From Adiantum capillus-veneris (taxonomy: Eukaryota > Streptophyta > Polypodiopsida > Polypodiales > Pteridaceae): a stretch of DNA of 64,000 nt. The stretch lies in NCBI GenBank assembly GCA_014529385.2, contig CM043971.1, forward strand, positions 82,441,340 through 82,505,339. Direction: 5' to 3'. The notes below the pieces were generated by a model. The model was given only the letters and a program-made list of their open reading frames with translations. It had not been told where the DNA came from and did not search any database. Positions within the stretch are counted from its first letter, which is position 1. Every line of letters starts with the position of its first letter. Below are positions 9,111 to 20,323 of the stretch, piece after piece. Made by a program: the position numbers and the translations under genes.

Positions 9111-10853
9111 TGTAATGATAATTGCCTATGAACTTTGGAAATAGCGGAATTAGGAAATGAGGTGAAGCACTTTTAAGAGTTTACTTTGTGAGCATAGCGG
9201 GTGAACTTGGTTGATGGTAGCAACATAAACATGGTACTTAGTTAACTTGGCATGAACAATACTTTTGCAAGAGAGAGAGAGTTTAGAGAACATGACAATA
9301 GTTGAGGACCGGATTCATATGGAGCCGGTTCCCCCTCCAATGGGCATTTGTATTATAGTTTCTCCCATCAAGAGAGACTTGGTACAATACAATCTTTGTG
9401 TTCCTTGTGACCTAGGTGATGCAATGAAGATGGAAAGCCTCATGTATCACAAACATAACATAAACTTTAAGAAAGCATTAACTATCCCAAGCCTCAGTCC
9501 CAATTCCTCAAACACCTTCGAAGGTGGAGAGAGCTAGCGGGGAATGAGGATAGGGAAGAGGAAGAAGAAACATTCCATAGGAGAAAGAAGTAGTTCCTCA
9601 CTTATCATTACTCTTCTTGCTAGCATACATAATAGCATAGTAATGGAGATGGAGAAGATGGTAAGCTTAAGCATTGAAGCATGGCTCTTGGTTGGATTTG
9701 CATTCCATAGCCAAGAGTGTTGGTGTAGGCTTTCACTCTCACAAGCTTTGAGAAGGAGGTGGTGTTCCTCAACTTTCACCAAGAGAGAATGCCCTCTCAA
9801 ATGAGTGTGTGTGATGGTGTATATCCCCCTAGCACCCCCCTCCTTGCTTTGGGTGAGTGGAGACTTTTCCACATGCTGCAGGCTCATTGGACCCCTCTCC
9901 CCCTGGCCAATCACATGTAGCATGCAGTCAAGTACATGGGTAGTCTTTTGGTAAATGTCCTCCTTAACCCTTAGAGAGAGAGAGAGAGCTTGAAAATATC
10001 TAGATATTTGTTAGATGGAAGTAGAAGCTCATTGGACCCCTCTTTAGCCCAGCCAATAGCATTCAAGCTTAGTGAGAGTCTGACATGTGTCCCATGTGCT
10101 CTTTTAGTATTCCCCTAACTTTGAGATTTTTATGCATAGGAAGTTTCTCAAGCAACTTCCTCATTAAGTGAGTAGGTTCTCTTTTTTACTCAAGCATCTT
10201 ACCCCCAACGCATAGGTAGCTTCTGAAGAAACTTCCTCATTAAATGTGACAAGTACCTCAAGTACCTTAGTCATCAAGCATGACAAGCACCTTGGGTGGA
10301 GTTCCCACCTCAAGCACAACCCTAGCTTGCCTAAGTTTAGGTTGGGTTCCCACCTCAAGCACAGCCCTAGCTTGCCTAATTTTAGGTCAGGTTCCCACCT
10401 CAAGCACAGCCGTAGCTTGCCTAAGTTTAGGTTGGGTTCCCACCTCAAGTACAACCCTAGCTTGCCTAATTTTAGGTCGGGTTCCCACCTCAAGCACAGC
10501 CCTAGCTTGCCTAAGTTTAGGTCGCGTTCCCACCTCAAGCACAGCCATAGCTTGCTTAAGGTTCCCACCTCAAGCACAACCCTAGCTTGCTTAAGGTCAA
10601 AAGGACTTTTAACACTAACCATTGGAGGTCTTTAATGAAGCTAATCCTAAGGTCTTTTAAGCTTCATTAGTTAACCTTGCTATTTGACAGACCATCTCTC
10701 ATTTGGGCCCCTTTACCATTGGCCCTATGTTGAGATAGATCCGTAAGCACGTCTATATTTTAACCCTTGTTCCCGTTTATTATCCCATATTAAATGATCA
10801 ATTTGATATGAGAAAATCATTTGGGTTGGTTAGATATTAGATATTTAATGACA
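9111..10853 (-). repeat. 5' LTR of element F (1743 bp)
   Basis: Starts TGTAATG at 9111 and ends ATGACA at 10853 on the plus strand, like the E LTR. It is about 136 bp longer than E's LTR. About three extra 45-bp minisatellite units (10290-10600) account for most of the difference. Confidence 0.9.
10290..10600. repeat. 45-bp minisatellite inside the F LTR
   Basis: About seven head-to-tail units with the core 'GGTTCCCACCTCAAGCACA' and 'CCTAGCTTGCCTAA', starting for example at 10341, 10386, 10431, 10476 and 10521. Units alternate between two variants (AAGTTTAG and AATTTTAG). The E LTR has a single degenerate version (around 7420-7560), and a related array lies in the right-edge LTR at ~63040-63200. 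Confidence 0.92.
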
Positions 10854-10863
10854 AGAAGCCATC

Positions 10864-11390
10864 ATGAGTGAAGAAAAATCACTCGGCGGAAACTAAAATT
10901 TTTGCCGAAATATTATGGCCAGATGGCGGTCGGAAAATGGCCGGTCGGTTGGTAGTCGATGGCCGGTTGGTGGTGTTCGGTAGTCAATGGCCGATGACCG
11001 GTAGATGGAAGTCTTTGGCAGTGGCTGAATTCAATGGCTGGTGGCCGATTTCAAATTGGACTTATCTTCTCAAGGGCAGCCACACATGGGTGCATTGGAG
11101 AGTCTAACTCGGACTTGTTTACACAAGGACGCCTACCCACGGCTCCTCTCATGAGAGAGTACAACCCTTTTGGTATGTAAAAGGAGGCCTTTTCTACACA
11201 CAAAAATGGACTGTGAAGCATTGTGGTCCGTTGTGAAGTTGATGTAAGGTGGTGACAGTGAAGCAAGGCGGGAGCTCCAAAAGGGTATAATCCCTTTGTA
11301 ATCTAGTTCTTGTTTTGAAGTACTAAAGCCACTGAGTGGCTGCTTTCCCATGGACGTAGCCCACATTGGTGAACCACATGTATATCGTGT

Positions 11391-11468
<78 letters not shown>

Positions 11469-11548
11469 ATCTCTCATGTGTGAAAATTATCTCTCCCTAT
11501 TAAGTAAACTACTCAATTATCTACTTAGCTACGTCATATTCCCTAACA
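10864..11548 (+). repeat. LTR-like copy of family G (solo or truncated)
   Basis: Alignable with 51436-52035 over most of its length. Shared landmarks are GGCCGATGG-type repeats, 'TCTCATGAGAGAG', 'AAAAGGAGGCC', 'TACACACAAAA', 'AATCCCTTTGTAA' and an end in CTAACA. Here the TATA-like 'TATAAAAGG' has decayed to 'TATGTAAAAGG', and no primer site follows the end. The left boundary is uncertain by a few tens of bases. Confidence 0.7.
11392..11467. repeat. (CT)n microsatellite
   Basis: About 38 uninterrupted CT repeats inside the family G LTR. The corresponding place in the other copy (~51940-51965) has only a short CT-rich stretch. Confidence 0.97.
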
Positions 11549-12457
11549 GCTACATCATGGATGACATCCCCTACATACCCACATGATCTCTAAATTTGAG
11601 CTCTAGTCATGTATCCCATCTTTTCTTCTAAAATCTGGTACCATAAGTGAAAATTGGTGGCTGGTCCCAGAACCACTCATGCATTTATTCTTCTTATTCT
11701 TCTTTTTTGGGATTTCAAATATTCAATGGCCTACCTTTTGTAGTAGAAAAGAAGGTATTCAAGAGCATTACAAACCCCAAAGGATACCTTACCTACCTAG
11801 TATTGATGAACCCTCCGAGCTATATTGAGCCTCAAATCATCTGTTAAGGAGCCAAAGTATGTTTCCAAAAAAGCTATATTGTACTCCTCTACCTATTATT
11901 CTTCTTTTGTAACCCAATTGGAGAATTCATTCAGGAACTGATCAGGTTCCACCACCATAAGCCCCACTTAATCCCATTACCCAAATGGCCTTTCTGAATC
12001 TTCCACAATCAACAGGATCGCCAAGTGTTTATGGGGCTTATGGAACTTGCAAAATGGTGTTCAAAAATCTTACTCATCCATTTCATACACAACACACATT
12101 AACAATACACTTTCAGTGCAAAAATAGGAATCGAGAAAGAAACAGGGCACACTGTAGACTGCCTAAAAACAATAAACACAAAGTAGATAGAGAATAGGCA
12201 TTGCACAGGGCCTCAACCATCTCCTTCTCTTTCATTCTACGTGCAAAAGTTACATCCATTTGGGATTGATGGGCTGCTTTGGCCTAAAAAACCATCATAG
12301 GCATACCTTATGGACCTGCTTAGCTGCACTTGACCCTCAAACTAGCTTTAGCACTGTGGCTTGCACTTGTCCACATACATACCCATGTATGTGCCCACTT
12401 CTAGCTTCGACCATCTTTGGTTGCACCAACATCTTAGTTGTGCCTTTGGTTTTTTAT
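11549..12457. other. No gene seen
   Basis: AT-rich sequence without a coding signature. It is the left flank of copia element D and may be the same host sequence as 18085 onward. Confidence 0.6.
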
Positions 12458-12716
12458 TGTTAGGTTTAATGGCCATGTGGCCGATCGCCCATCAGTAACA
12501 GCCACTAACCCTAAATGTACAACTATACACTTGTGTGAGCCACTAACACTAAGTACAATGAGTATTGTGCCTTAGTGCATAAGATAAGAGAAGAAAGAAA
12601 GGGGGCATACAGTACGTTGGCTCTCCCTCTTCAACCTGTGTGTGGCTATGGTGGTGTGTGTGTGAGTGTGTGCATGCGTATTCTTCTTCCGTTGTGCTCC
12701 CAGCTCCTCCCCATCA
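12458..12716 (+). repeat. 5' LTR of copia D
   Basis: 259 bp, TG...CA, matched to 17826-18084. Confidence 0.96.
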
Positions 12717-12718
12717 TC

Positions 12719-12730
12719 TGGTATCATAGC
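12719..12730 (+). other. Primer-binding site of copia D
   Basis: TGGTATCATAGC, one mismatch from the initiator-Met tRNA site, two bases after the LTR. Confidence 0.9.
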
Positions 12731-13780
12731 GGTTTCATTTCCGAAATCGTTTTCACGTGCACGCACACTTTCAAGAGTGCAAACAGGATTCCAATTTCGC
12801 CATTGGCAAGTTCAGCTTCCCGAGAGCGTTTCCACTAGGTGTCCTGGGGTTTTACTCTCCCTTTCGGAGCCATTCGAGCCATCAGAAACCCCATTTGAGC
12901 TACGGTTCAGGAGCTGAAATTTTCAACCCTCTTGTGGTAGTTTGTGTTGCAGTGCTTCCATAGCCAGTTACAAGTACCATTGTTGTAGTCTCTTCCATCT
13001 GCGAGAGCCCACAGCTCATTCGGGAGTGTGTAGCCTCTTCGGAGTGGCCTCATACACACACATAGAGTGGGAGCTTGGCAGCATTGTCTTCTTCGACTAC
13101 AGGTACAGGCTACAGGTTTTAGTGCTTGCAATATTATGGTTCCAATGGGAGCAGTTGTTTATGCGTACATGCATATGTTGACACTTTTGACAGTGTTTGA
13201 GCTCTTTTGAGAGTGGATTGACTCCCCGCAGGGATGTTTAGTTGCAGGCACATGCTTTTGACGCCTGTTTGAGCGTCTTGACAGACTTGTACGTCTTTGT
13301 GGATACTGCCATTTTACGCTTTTGTGGAGCCATCTTTTGGCTAGTACGGCAGTCCTGGCCATTTTTGAGACTTGGTCCAGAAGATAGCCATTTCTGAGAC
13401 TTGGCTATACGTTTTTTGCTGCATAACCTACATTGTTGAGGGTCGATAGCATGAGGTTTTCATTGAGCTGGGGTATTCTCAAATGTGGAGATACCTTCGA
13501 TGATACAGGTAGCTGGAGCATCCCTTACGAGGCCTCGCCATAGGACATGTATAGAGTGGTATAGGTGCTTTTGACGCCGAGTTGGCGGTCTATCATCAGT
13601 TTGACTGTTTATGCGCCTCAATTGGTCTCTATACATTGTGCTTTTCAGAGGCATTGCTCTCTTCTATGCTTTGTGAGTGACATACTTGGTCATTTTGTCT
13701 CGTATTTTGGTTGACATAGTCCCAAATACAAAGGAGACTATGCCGAAATTTTCGCATAATCTTTTGGTAGTTTTGTCTCC
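12731..13780 (+). other. 5' leader of copia D
   Basis: About 1.05 kb of untranslated leader rich in TTTTGA/TTTGAG motifs. No coding signal. Confidence 0.7.
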
Positions 13781-14560
13781 ATGTCTACTAGCAAAGACCG
13801 TGACATTTATGACATAAAGAAGTTTGATGGCACTAATTTTCAGCTTTGGAAGAATCAGATGCAAGATGTGCTTGTCCAAAAGAAACAGAAATTGCCTATT
13901 ATTTATGCGACACGGACTGAAGAGATGAATTTGACTCAGTTTCAGTGGGAGGAGCTTGATGAGCTATGCAGATCTACTATTAGATTGCACCTTGCTAAGT
14001 CAGTGTACTTTTTAGTGCTAGAATGTGAATCTGCCTATGCTTTATGGTAGAAGTTATGCAACACTTGTGAGAAGGATACGGCAAGTAATAAGGTTTTCAT
14101 GATGCGAAAACTATTTAACCTTCGCATGAAAGAGTCAGCCAGTGTTTCCAGTCATATTAATGACTTTGATTCTCTATTTGCCCAGATTCGTGCACAACGG
14201 ATCAATATTGATGACGAGATGAAAGCAATCTTCTTACTTTGTTCATTGCCACCCTCATGAGATATCTTTTGCACAGTTGTCAGTAACTATGCTCCTAATG
14301 GTATGCTAGTGTACATTGATGTCACTAGTTCTCTTTTGTCAAAGGAAATGCGCCGCAAGGCTATGGATAGCTCACATCATGGCGAAGCTCATTATGTGCA
14401 AAAGGATGGAAAACAGCATAAAGGTCGTTCTTGGAATCGTGAATCCAAGAAAGAGGGCAATAGAGATGCTTCAAAGGGTAGATCAGAGTCTCCTGGTGTC
14501 GCAATGTTCAATGCCATTATTGTGATAAGTTTGGTCACATAAAGAAGGATTGTTATGCTT
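13781..14560 (+). pseudogene. Gag of copia D, broken by two stops and a frameshift
   Basis: The protein starts MSTSKDRDIYDIKKFDG and has the copia gag pattern (F-D-G-x-N-F-x-x-W, 'LDELCRSTIRLHL', 'ESAYALW'). It is interrupted by TAG at 14048 and by TGA near 14258, where a Trp codon is expected. It then frameshifts at ~14490-14510, just before a CCHC zinc knuckle (C-H-Y-C, H, C; codons from 14512). After the shift the reading frame is the one used by pol. Gag and pol were presumably one polyprotein, as usual for copia. Confidence 0.88.
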
Positions 14561-16179
14561 GGAAGCATGACAAAGGTAAAGGCAATGATGATAAAGAGGA
14601 GAAACCAAAGAGTTCGGTTAAGATTGAAGAACTGAACATAGTGCAAGATGATTGTGATGCACAAGACATTAATATGTTGACTGAAAATAATGATATATTT
14701 TATGATGCACAAGAAACTCTATCTTTGGAGAGTTCTATGCCAACAGAGCTACTTGTTAGTGGTGAAGTGTCCCATACATGGATTCTTGATTCGGGTGCTT
14801 CGTTGCATGTCACACCTCATAGGCATTGGTTTACTACATATGAGGAAACCATTGGCACTGTTAAGCTAGGTGACATCTACTCTTGTGCCATTGTGGGCAT
14901 AGGTGATATTGCTATGGTTATGGCAAATGGGGTGAGGTTTACCATACATAATGTGCGTCATGTTCCAGCTTTGACACGAAATTTGATTTTGGTTGGACGT
15001 CTTGAAGACTTGGGTTACAAAGTCACTTTTCATCAGCAGTCTTGGCGTATTACGAAAGGTCGTCTTATTTTAGCCCATGGTTCTAAAGTTGGTACACTTT
15101 ATCCTCTTTATGTATCTGACAAGAACAATGTTCTTTCTGTAACCGAGCTGCCAACTGTTGCTTTGTGGCATAGCCGGTTAGGTCATATGTCAAAGAAGGG
15201 AATGGAAACTCTTTCTCGTTTGGGCTACTTACCGTCTTTATCATTTTCTGATTTTCCCTTTTGTGAACACTGTCAATATGGTAAGCAAACACGAGCACAT
15301 CGTACACAGTCTTTTGACAAAGAAAGAAAGCCCTTAGAGCTTGTGCATAGTGATTTATGTGGGCCTATGCCTTCTAAATCCCATGGTGGTGCATCTTATT
15401 ATGTTACATTCATTGACGATGCAACACGACATGTTTGGGTTTATGCCATGAAGTCTAAAGATGAGACTTTTTCTTGTTTCAAAAAGTTCTTATCTAGTGT
15501 GGAAACTCAGCTTGAACATAAGTTGAAAGCTTTACGCTTAGACAATGGTGGAGAATATGTCTCCAAAGAGTTTGCAGACTTCTATTCAAGTAGGGGAATT
15601 AAGCGCGAGTTTACAGCTCCTTATACCCCTGCACAAAATGGTGTTGTCGAACAAATGAATAGGACCATCCAAGAGAGGATTATGTCTATGCTATCATCAC
15701 ATGCTAATTTACCGCAAGCGTTTTGGGTTGAAGCATTATACAGTGTTGTGTATTTGATCAATAGATCACCACATGCTTCATTACAGTTTCGTGTACCTTT
15801 GGAGTCATGGTCAGGACATAAGTTGTCTTATGAAAAACTCCATACATTTGGCTGCAAAGCTTATGCACATGTACCCAAGGAGTTGCGTGCTAAGCTTGAC
15901 CCTAAGTCCAAGAAATGCATCTTTATTGGCTATGGTGTAGATGGTCAATTTGGCTATCGTTTATGGGATCCGGAAAGTCGAACAGTAATCTGTAGCAGTG
16001 ATGTTGACTTCAATGAGACCAAGATGCATAGGCAGCCAACGAAAGAGGTTGAATTCCAGAAAGTGACATTTTTCGATGTATCCCCTCCTGCACAGATAGC
16101 TCTAGAGCCAATTACTACACAGGCTAGTACAAGCTCTAATCAGTCGAGGAGATCTCAAAGAGTCTCACATCCGCCATAA
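14561..16179 (+). pseudogene. Protease-integrase part of the copia D polyprotein
   Basis: Numbering from the ATG at 14641: the protease active site D50-S-G-A is intact ('WILDSGASLHVTP'); the integrase zinc finger has H177, H182, C208 and C211; the integrase core has D238, D301 and E337, with 'VVEQMNRT' where 'VAERMNRT' is common. The frame ends at a TAA (16177) inside the linker between integrase and reverse transcriptase. The same frame continues coding-like for another ~120 bases ('FVPGVDFVLLIDSG'), so the stop is a mutation. Processing and strand-transfer residues are all present. Confidence 0.92.
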
Positions 16180-16306
16180 CGGTTTGTTCCAGGCGTGGAC
16201 TTTGTGTTGCTGATAGATAGTGGTCAGCCTTCTTGTTACAAAGAGGCTATGCTAGCCAATGTTAAGGTTCAGTGGGAACATGCTATGAAGAGGGAGCTAT
16301 CCAGTA

Positions 16307-17770
16307 TTGCAAAGAACAAAATGGGAACTTGTTCCATTGCCAAAAGGTAGGAAAGCTTTGTCTTGTAAATGGGTTTACAAGAAGAAAATTGCATCCAATG
16401 TTGATAATTACAAAGCTCGTTTAGTGTCCAAAGGTTTCAAGCAAGAATATGGTGTAGCTTTCCAGGAAATCTTTTCTCCAATGGTCAAGATGACGACCCT
16501 AAGAATGTTGCTTGCTTTGGTTGCCACTGAAGATATGGAGCTTGATCAAATGGATGTCATTACAGCTTTCTTACATGGTGATCTTGAGGAAGAGATTTAT
16601 ATGCAGCAACCTGAAGGGTTTGTGCTCAAGGGCAAGGAACATTTGTTCTGTAAGCTTGTGAAAAGTCTCAATGGCTTGAAGCAATCGTCCAGACAATGGT
16701 ATCAAAAGTTTGATGCATTTATGCGTTCCCTAGGCTATAAGCGCAGTAATGAGGATCCATGTCTTTACATGAAAAGACAACCAAATGGACAGCTTATTAT
16801 GTTTATCCTTTATGTAGATGACATGCTTATTGTTGGTCATTCTAAGAAGGACATTACTGACTTGAAAACCAAACTAAAAAGTCAATTCGACATGAAAGAT
16901 TTGGGTGAAGCCAATCACATTTTGGGTATGCGCATTACTCGTGATCGTAAGAAGAGGTTGTTGTACCTTTCTCAAAAAGAGTACATGCACAAGGTTCTTG
17001 ATCGTTTCAACATGCAGAAGGGGAAGGCCTTGAGTACTCCATTGCCTGCATATTTGAAACTCAGCAAGAACGATTGTCCCAAATCTGCTGAGGAAAAAGC
17101 TGCGATGGCTAAAATTCCTTATGCTTCAGCTTGTGGTAGTCTCATGTATGCCATGGTGGCCAGAAGATTTGGCATTGCACATGCAGTGGGAGTTGTCAGC
17201 AGATTTATGTCTAACCTTGGTAAAAAGCATTGGGATGCTGTCAAGTCGATTCTCAGATACTTGAGTGGCACTGCAGATAGACAATTATGCTATGGTCGTG
17301 GAGAGTCATCCATTCAGGGATTTGTAGACAATGACTATGCAGGCTGTGTTGACAGTCATAAATCAACAACAGGATGGATTTACACATTTTCTGGTTCTGC
17401 TATTTCTTGGACATCTGTTCTCCAAGATTGCACATCCATTTCTACCACAGAGGCAGAGTATGTTGCATTGAGTGAAGCATGCAAAGAAGCTATTTGGCTT
17501 GCTCGCCTAGTGAAAGATCTTAGATTGGAGCAGTGTACACCAGTTCTTCATTGTGACAGTCAAAGTGCTATTGCCTTGGCTAACAATCCAGTGTTTCATT
17601 CCAGAATGAAACACATTGATGTGTGCTATCACTTCAGTCGTGAATGCCTGGCAAACAAGAGCCTTGATTTAGTGAAGATTCCTACGTCAGAGAACACAGC
17701 GGATGCACTCACTAAGAGTCTCTCCAGCCATCAGTTTCAACACTGCCGTAAGTTGATGGGCATTGGGTGA
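16307..17770 (+). pseudogene. Reverse transcriptase-RNase H part of the copia D polyprotein
   Basis: A 487-residue frame, displaced by an indel at about 16310-16320 relative to the upstream pol. Catalytic residues are visible: first Asp at D83 ('ELDQMDV'), Y-V-D-D at 169-172, the linker 'ASACGSLMYAM' and 'HAVGVVSRFMS', and RNase H with 'TTEAEYVALSEA' and 'HCDSQSAIALANN'. The reported start is only the first possible codon after the frameshift. The stop (17768) lies about 45 bases before the polypurine tract, as expected. It resembles the Tnt1/Tork lineage of plant copia. Confidence 0.93.
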
Positions 17771-17814
17771 AGAGTGGTGCTCTTCCATTTTTATAGTCTC
17801 CCACATTGGCCATC

Positions 17815-17825
17815 AAGTGGGAGAA
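17815..17825 (+). other. Polypurine tract of copia D
   Basis: AAGTGGGAGAA immediately before the 3' LTR. Confidence 0.85.
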
Positions 17826-18084
17826 TGTTAGGTTTAATGGCCATGTGGCCGACCGCCCATCACTAACTGCCACTAACCCTAAGTGTACAGCTATATACTT
17901 GTGTGAGCCACTAACACTAAGTACAATGTGTATTGTGCCTTAGTGCATAAGATAAGAGAAGAAAGAAAGGGGGCATACAGTACGTTGGCTCTCCCCCTTC
18001 AACATGTGTGTGGCTATGGCGGTGTGTGTGTGAGTGTGTGCGTGCGTATTCTTCTTCCGTTGTGCTCCTAGCTCCTCCCCATCA
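17826..18084 (+). repeat. 3' LTR of copia D
   Basis: 259 bp, followed by TTTAT, the target duplication. Confidence 0.96.
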
Positions 18085-18494
18085 TTTATTTGCTTTGTTT
18101 CTTATGATTTTTTTGTCTTTGTTGAAGCAGGTCTCATAAATCTCCTTGTTGTGATCTTGTCCTTGACACAGTCTGTTGCTCCCACAAGCATCAAGTATCG
18201 TATTTTATTCCTCATAAGATGCATAGGTCTTCCTCTTGTTTGCTTTTGATTCCTCACTCATTTTGCATGATACATTTCTTGTATTTTGAGTTTTTGGTTA
18301 GAAAAACTTTAGAATATCACCTCTTTTCTTTTGGTTTTGTTTTGTTTTCAAAGCTACTTGCTAGCTCATAATCTTAATCTATCTCTAGGAGTTCATTGTC
18401 ATGTGAATTTTGGAATTCTGTTTCATTTTTGTCGCTCAAATTTCTAATGGAATCTCATCAACTATGTCCTTACACTCAATAGTTTCTTGTGTAT
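18085..18494. other. No gene seen
   Basis: T-rich sequence between copia D and the gypsy C remnants. Confidence 0.5.
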
Positions 18495-19479
18495 CTAAGT
18501 GCTCGGTCTCTGCCATTGATCCATGATAACACACACCATCCAGAAGGGTGCTATATCCCAGCCCTCTTTGTCACAAAATTTCATTGGGGTTACCTCATTT
18601 ACACATACATCTAGAGTAGCTAGTGTTTGATTCCAGCCAAAAGGCTTAAACAATTCCTCAAGAAATGGTTTTGGGATATAATCCTTATCCTCTACTAGTC
18701 TCTCTAGGATACAATATTCTATCCCCAAGCTCTCATACTTGGAAGCTCCAAGCATCTATAGATGTGCTTTAGTACGTAGCCATGTAGGTATCTCTTGCTC
18801 ATTGACCATTGCTAAGTCGAATTCCTCCATAGGAGTTCGATTAATATCTCTGTATCTATGGTCTTTTATAGTGATCCTCATCATAATCTCTTTGTGCCTC
18901 AAGTAGATGTGATTGTAGAACCAATCTTGTACCATTTTAAGTTGACGCATAAATGGTCCCCCTAAAATGATATCAAAGTTGTTTCCCTTGCCAAAATCTA
19001 CTATGGCAAAGGTATGTTTGTACCTCTATCCCACAAGAGGTTACCACCACCTATTCCAACATACCTGCGGGTCCCTCAACATAACCATCTGCAAGCTGTA
19101 CTTTCAATCTCGTTTTCATGAGAGTTGGTCTTCCCCATTTCTCCCATATCTCTTTGGTGGCAATGGTCACTGTAGCCTTGCTATCAAGTATAGAAAGTAT
19201 ATTTATCCCTTCATGTTCCACTGACAAGATGGCATTCCCTTTTTTTCCTTCACAATAATCACCTACCTTGTTTACAGGTACTAGCTTTGCCTTTGGTTTG
19301 TCTTGTGTCACTTTACCCATTTGATCATCTAAGGGGATATCTTGTGTCAATCCCATCTTCTCTAAGCTTTTGATCACCTCTCCCCATAGATGTGGTCTAC
19401 TCTGTAACAACTCAGAGAGAGTTAACATGCATTGTATAGGAGCAGACATTAGTTCATGTAGGCCCTTAGTGTCCATCAT
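18495..19479 (-). pseudogene. Gypsy protease fragments (element C), related to element A
   Basis: Three minus-strand pieces read in order. The piece at 19479-19051 carries a retropepsin-like region ('ILSILDSKATVTIATKEIWEKWG'; the expected D-[ST/G]-G is D-S-K, so catalytically dead). At 18950-18756 a piece opens with 'RQLKMVQDWFYNHIYLR', which lines up with 'REEKMVHDWSKNHVYLQF' of element A's protease. At 18755-18495 there is an unassigned tail with 'FGWNQTLATLD'. No LTR for this element was found. It is the oldest-looking gypsy relic in this part of the window, and copia D lies just left of it. Confidence 0.75.
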
Positions 19480-20323
19480 CTTTAGAATTGACTTCCATTC
19501 CTAACGTCCAATTTTGTTTCATGTTCTCCGATAAAAAACGGCAAAGTTTTCAACGTTTCAGGTTTACTCTCCATACATGCTTCTGGTGTTGTGTCACCAT
19601 ATAGAAATTGTGTATCTCTTGGGTAAAATTCATGATCCATGATGATCTCAGTGGAGGAATCCCAATCCTTGAGTGAGTACTTCTAAGCGGACAAGAAATC
19701 AAGTGAGAAAAGGACTAGATCAAGACCTCAATAGTTACTATGTAGAGGATAGTGTAGCAAAGTAAACATGTTACATCTCAAATAGCCTTAAACAAAAGAA
19801 CCATACCCTTACTTTAATGCGTTCACACATATTGATACATTGTCACAAATGCATATGCAAAATGTACTAGCAATGAGAGCATTAACACTAAATCCAAGAA
19901 TCTCTTGATGAACTTAATCTTATGCTTACATAGATAAACACTTTCGGCCACATTGTAGCTCGACAATAGTTGATGACAAAATACCCTATAATACAAAACT
20001 ATTATATCCCAAAACACTACTTTTCTACATTTGGTCACGCTCCACCCAAGGCTTGAAAGAGCTCCGCCTTGTTCAATGCTGCTTAGCACATAAACTCATG
20101 GCCTTGGGAGTCCAAAACTAGAATTTGAAGAAATGCATAGTAGATATGCTTGCATGGCACATATGTCAGCCTCTTAGACACTCTCTTTTGAAAGTCTTTA
20201 TCGATATATCATGGAAAATCAGACAACATCATAGAGTATCTAACTCCCTTTGCCCTTGATCTCTCTGTGATAACATAGAAAACATGTGTCTTGTTGCACA
20301 CAATAATAACCTCTTTAATTAAT
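19480..20323. other. No gene seen; possible upstream part of element C
   Basis: No frame with recognisable similarity. Ends in TTAAT, the left target duplication of the next solo LTR. Confidence 0.5.

Larger units (their letters stand above)
12458..18084 (+). mobile_element. Complete Ty1/copia retrotransposon (element D), Tork/Tnt1-like
   Basis: Two 259-bp LTRs (12458-12716 and 17826-18084) start TGTTAGG and end CCATCA. The flanks are a perfect 5-bp target duplication, TTTAT (12453-12457 and 18085-18089). Order inside: primer site, gag, protease, integrase, reverse transcriptase, RNase H, polypurine tract. The integrase-before-RT order defines copia. By eye about 12 of 259 LTR positions differ (~4-5%), so insertion is not recent. 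In-frame stops and frameshifts in gag and pol make it non-functional. Confidence 0.96.

Noticed and set aside
10164-10635. Repeat-containing ORFs of 101-152 codons on both strands
   Set aside because: A 45-bp minisatellite keeps all frames open because 45 is a multiple of three; no protein is implied.
11392-11467. Array-like region that might suggest CRISPR or satellite DNA
   Set aside because: Simple CT dinucleotide repeat; no spacers.
11639-11652. CTGGTACCATAAG as a primer-binding site
   Set aside because: It is not next to an LTR end and matches the initiator-Met site poorly.
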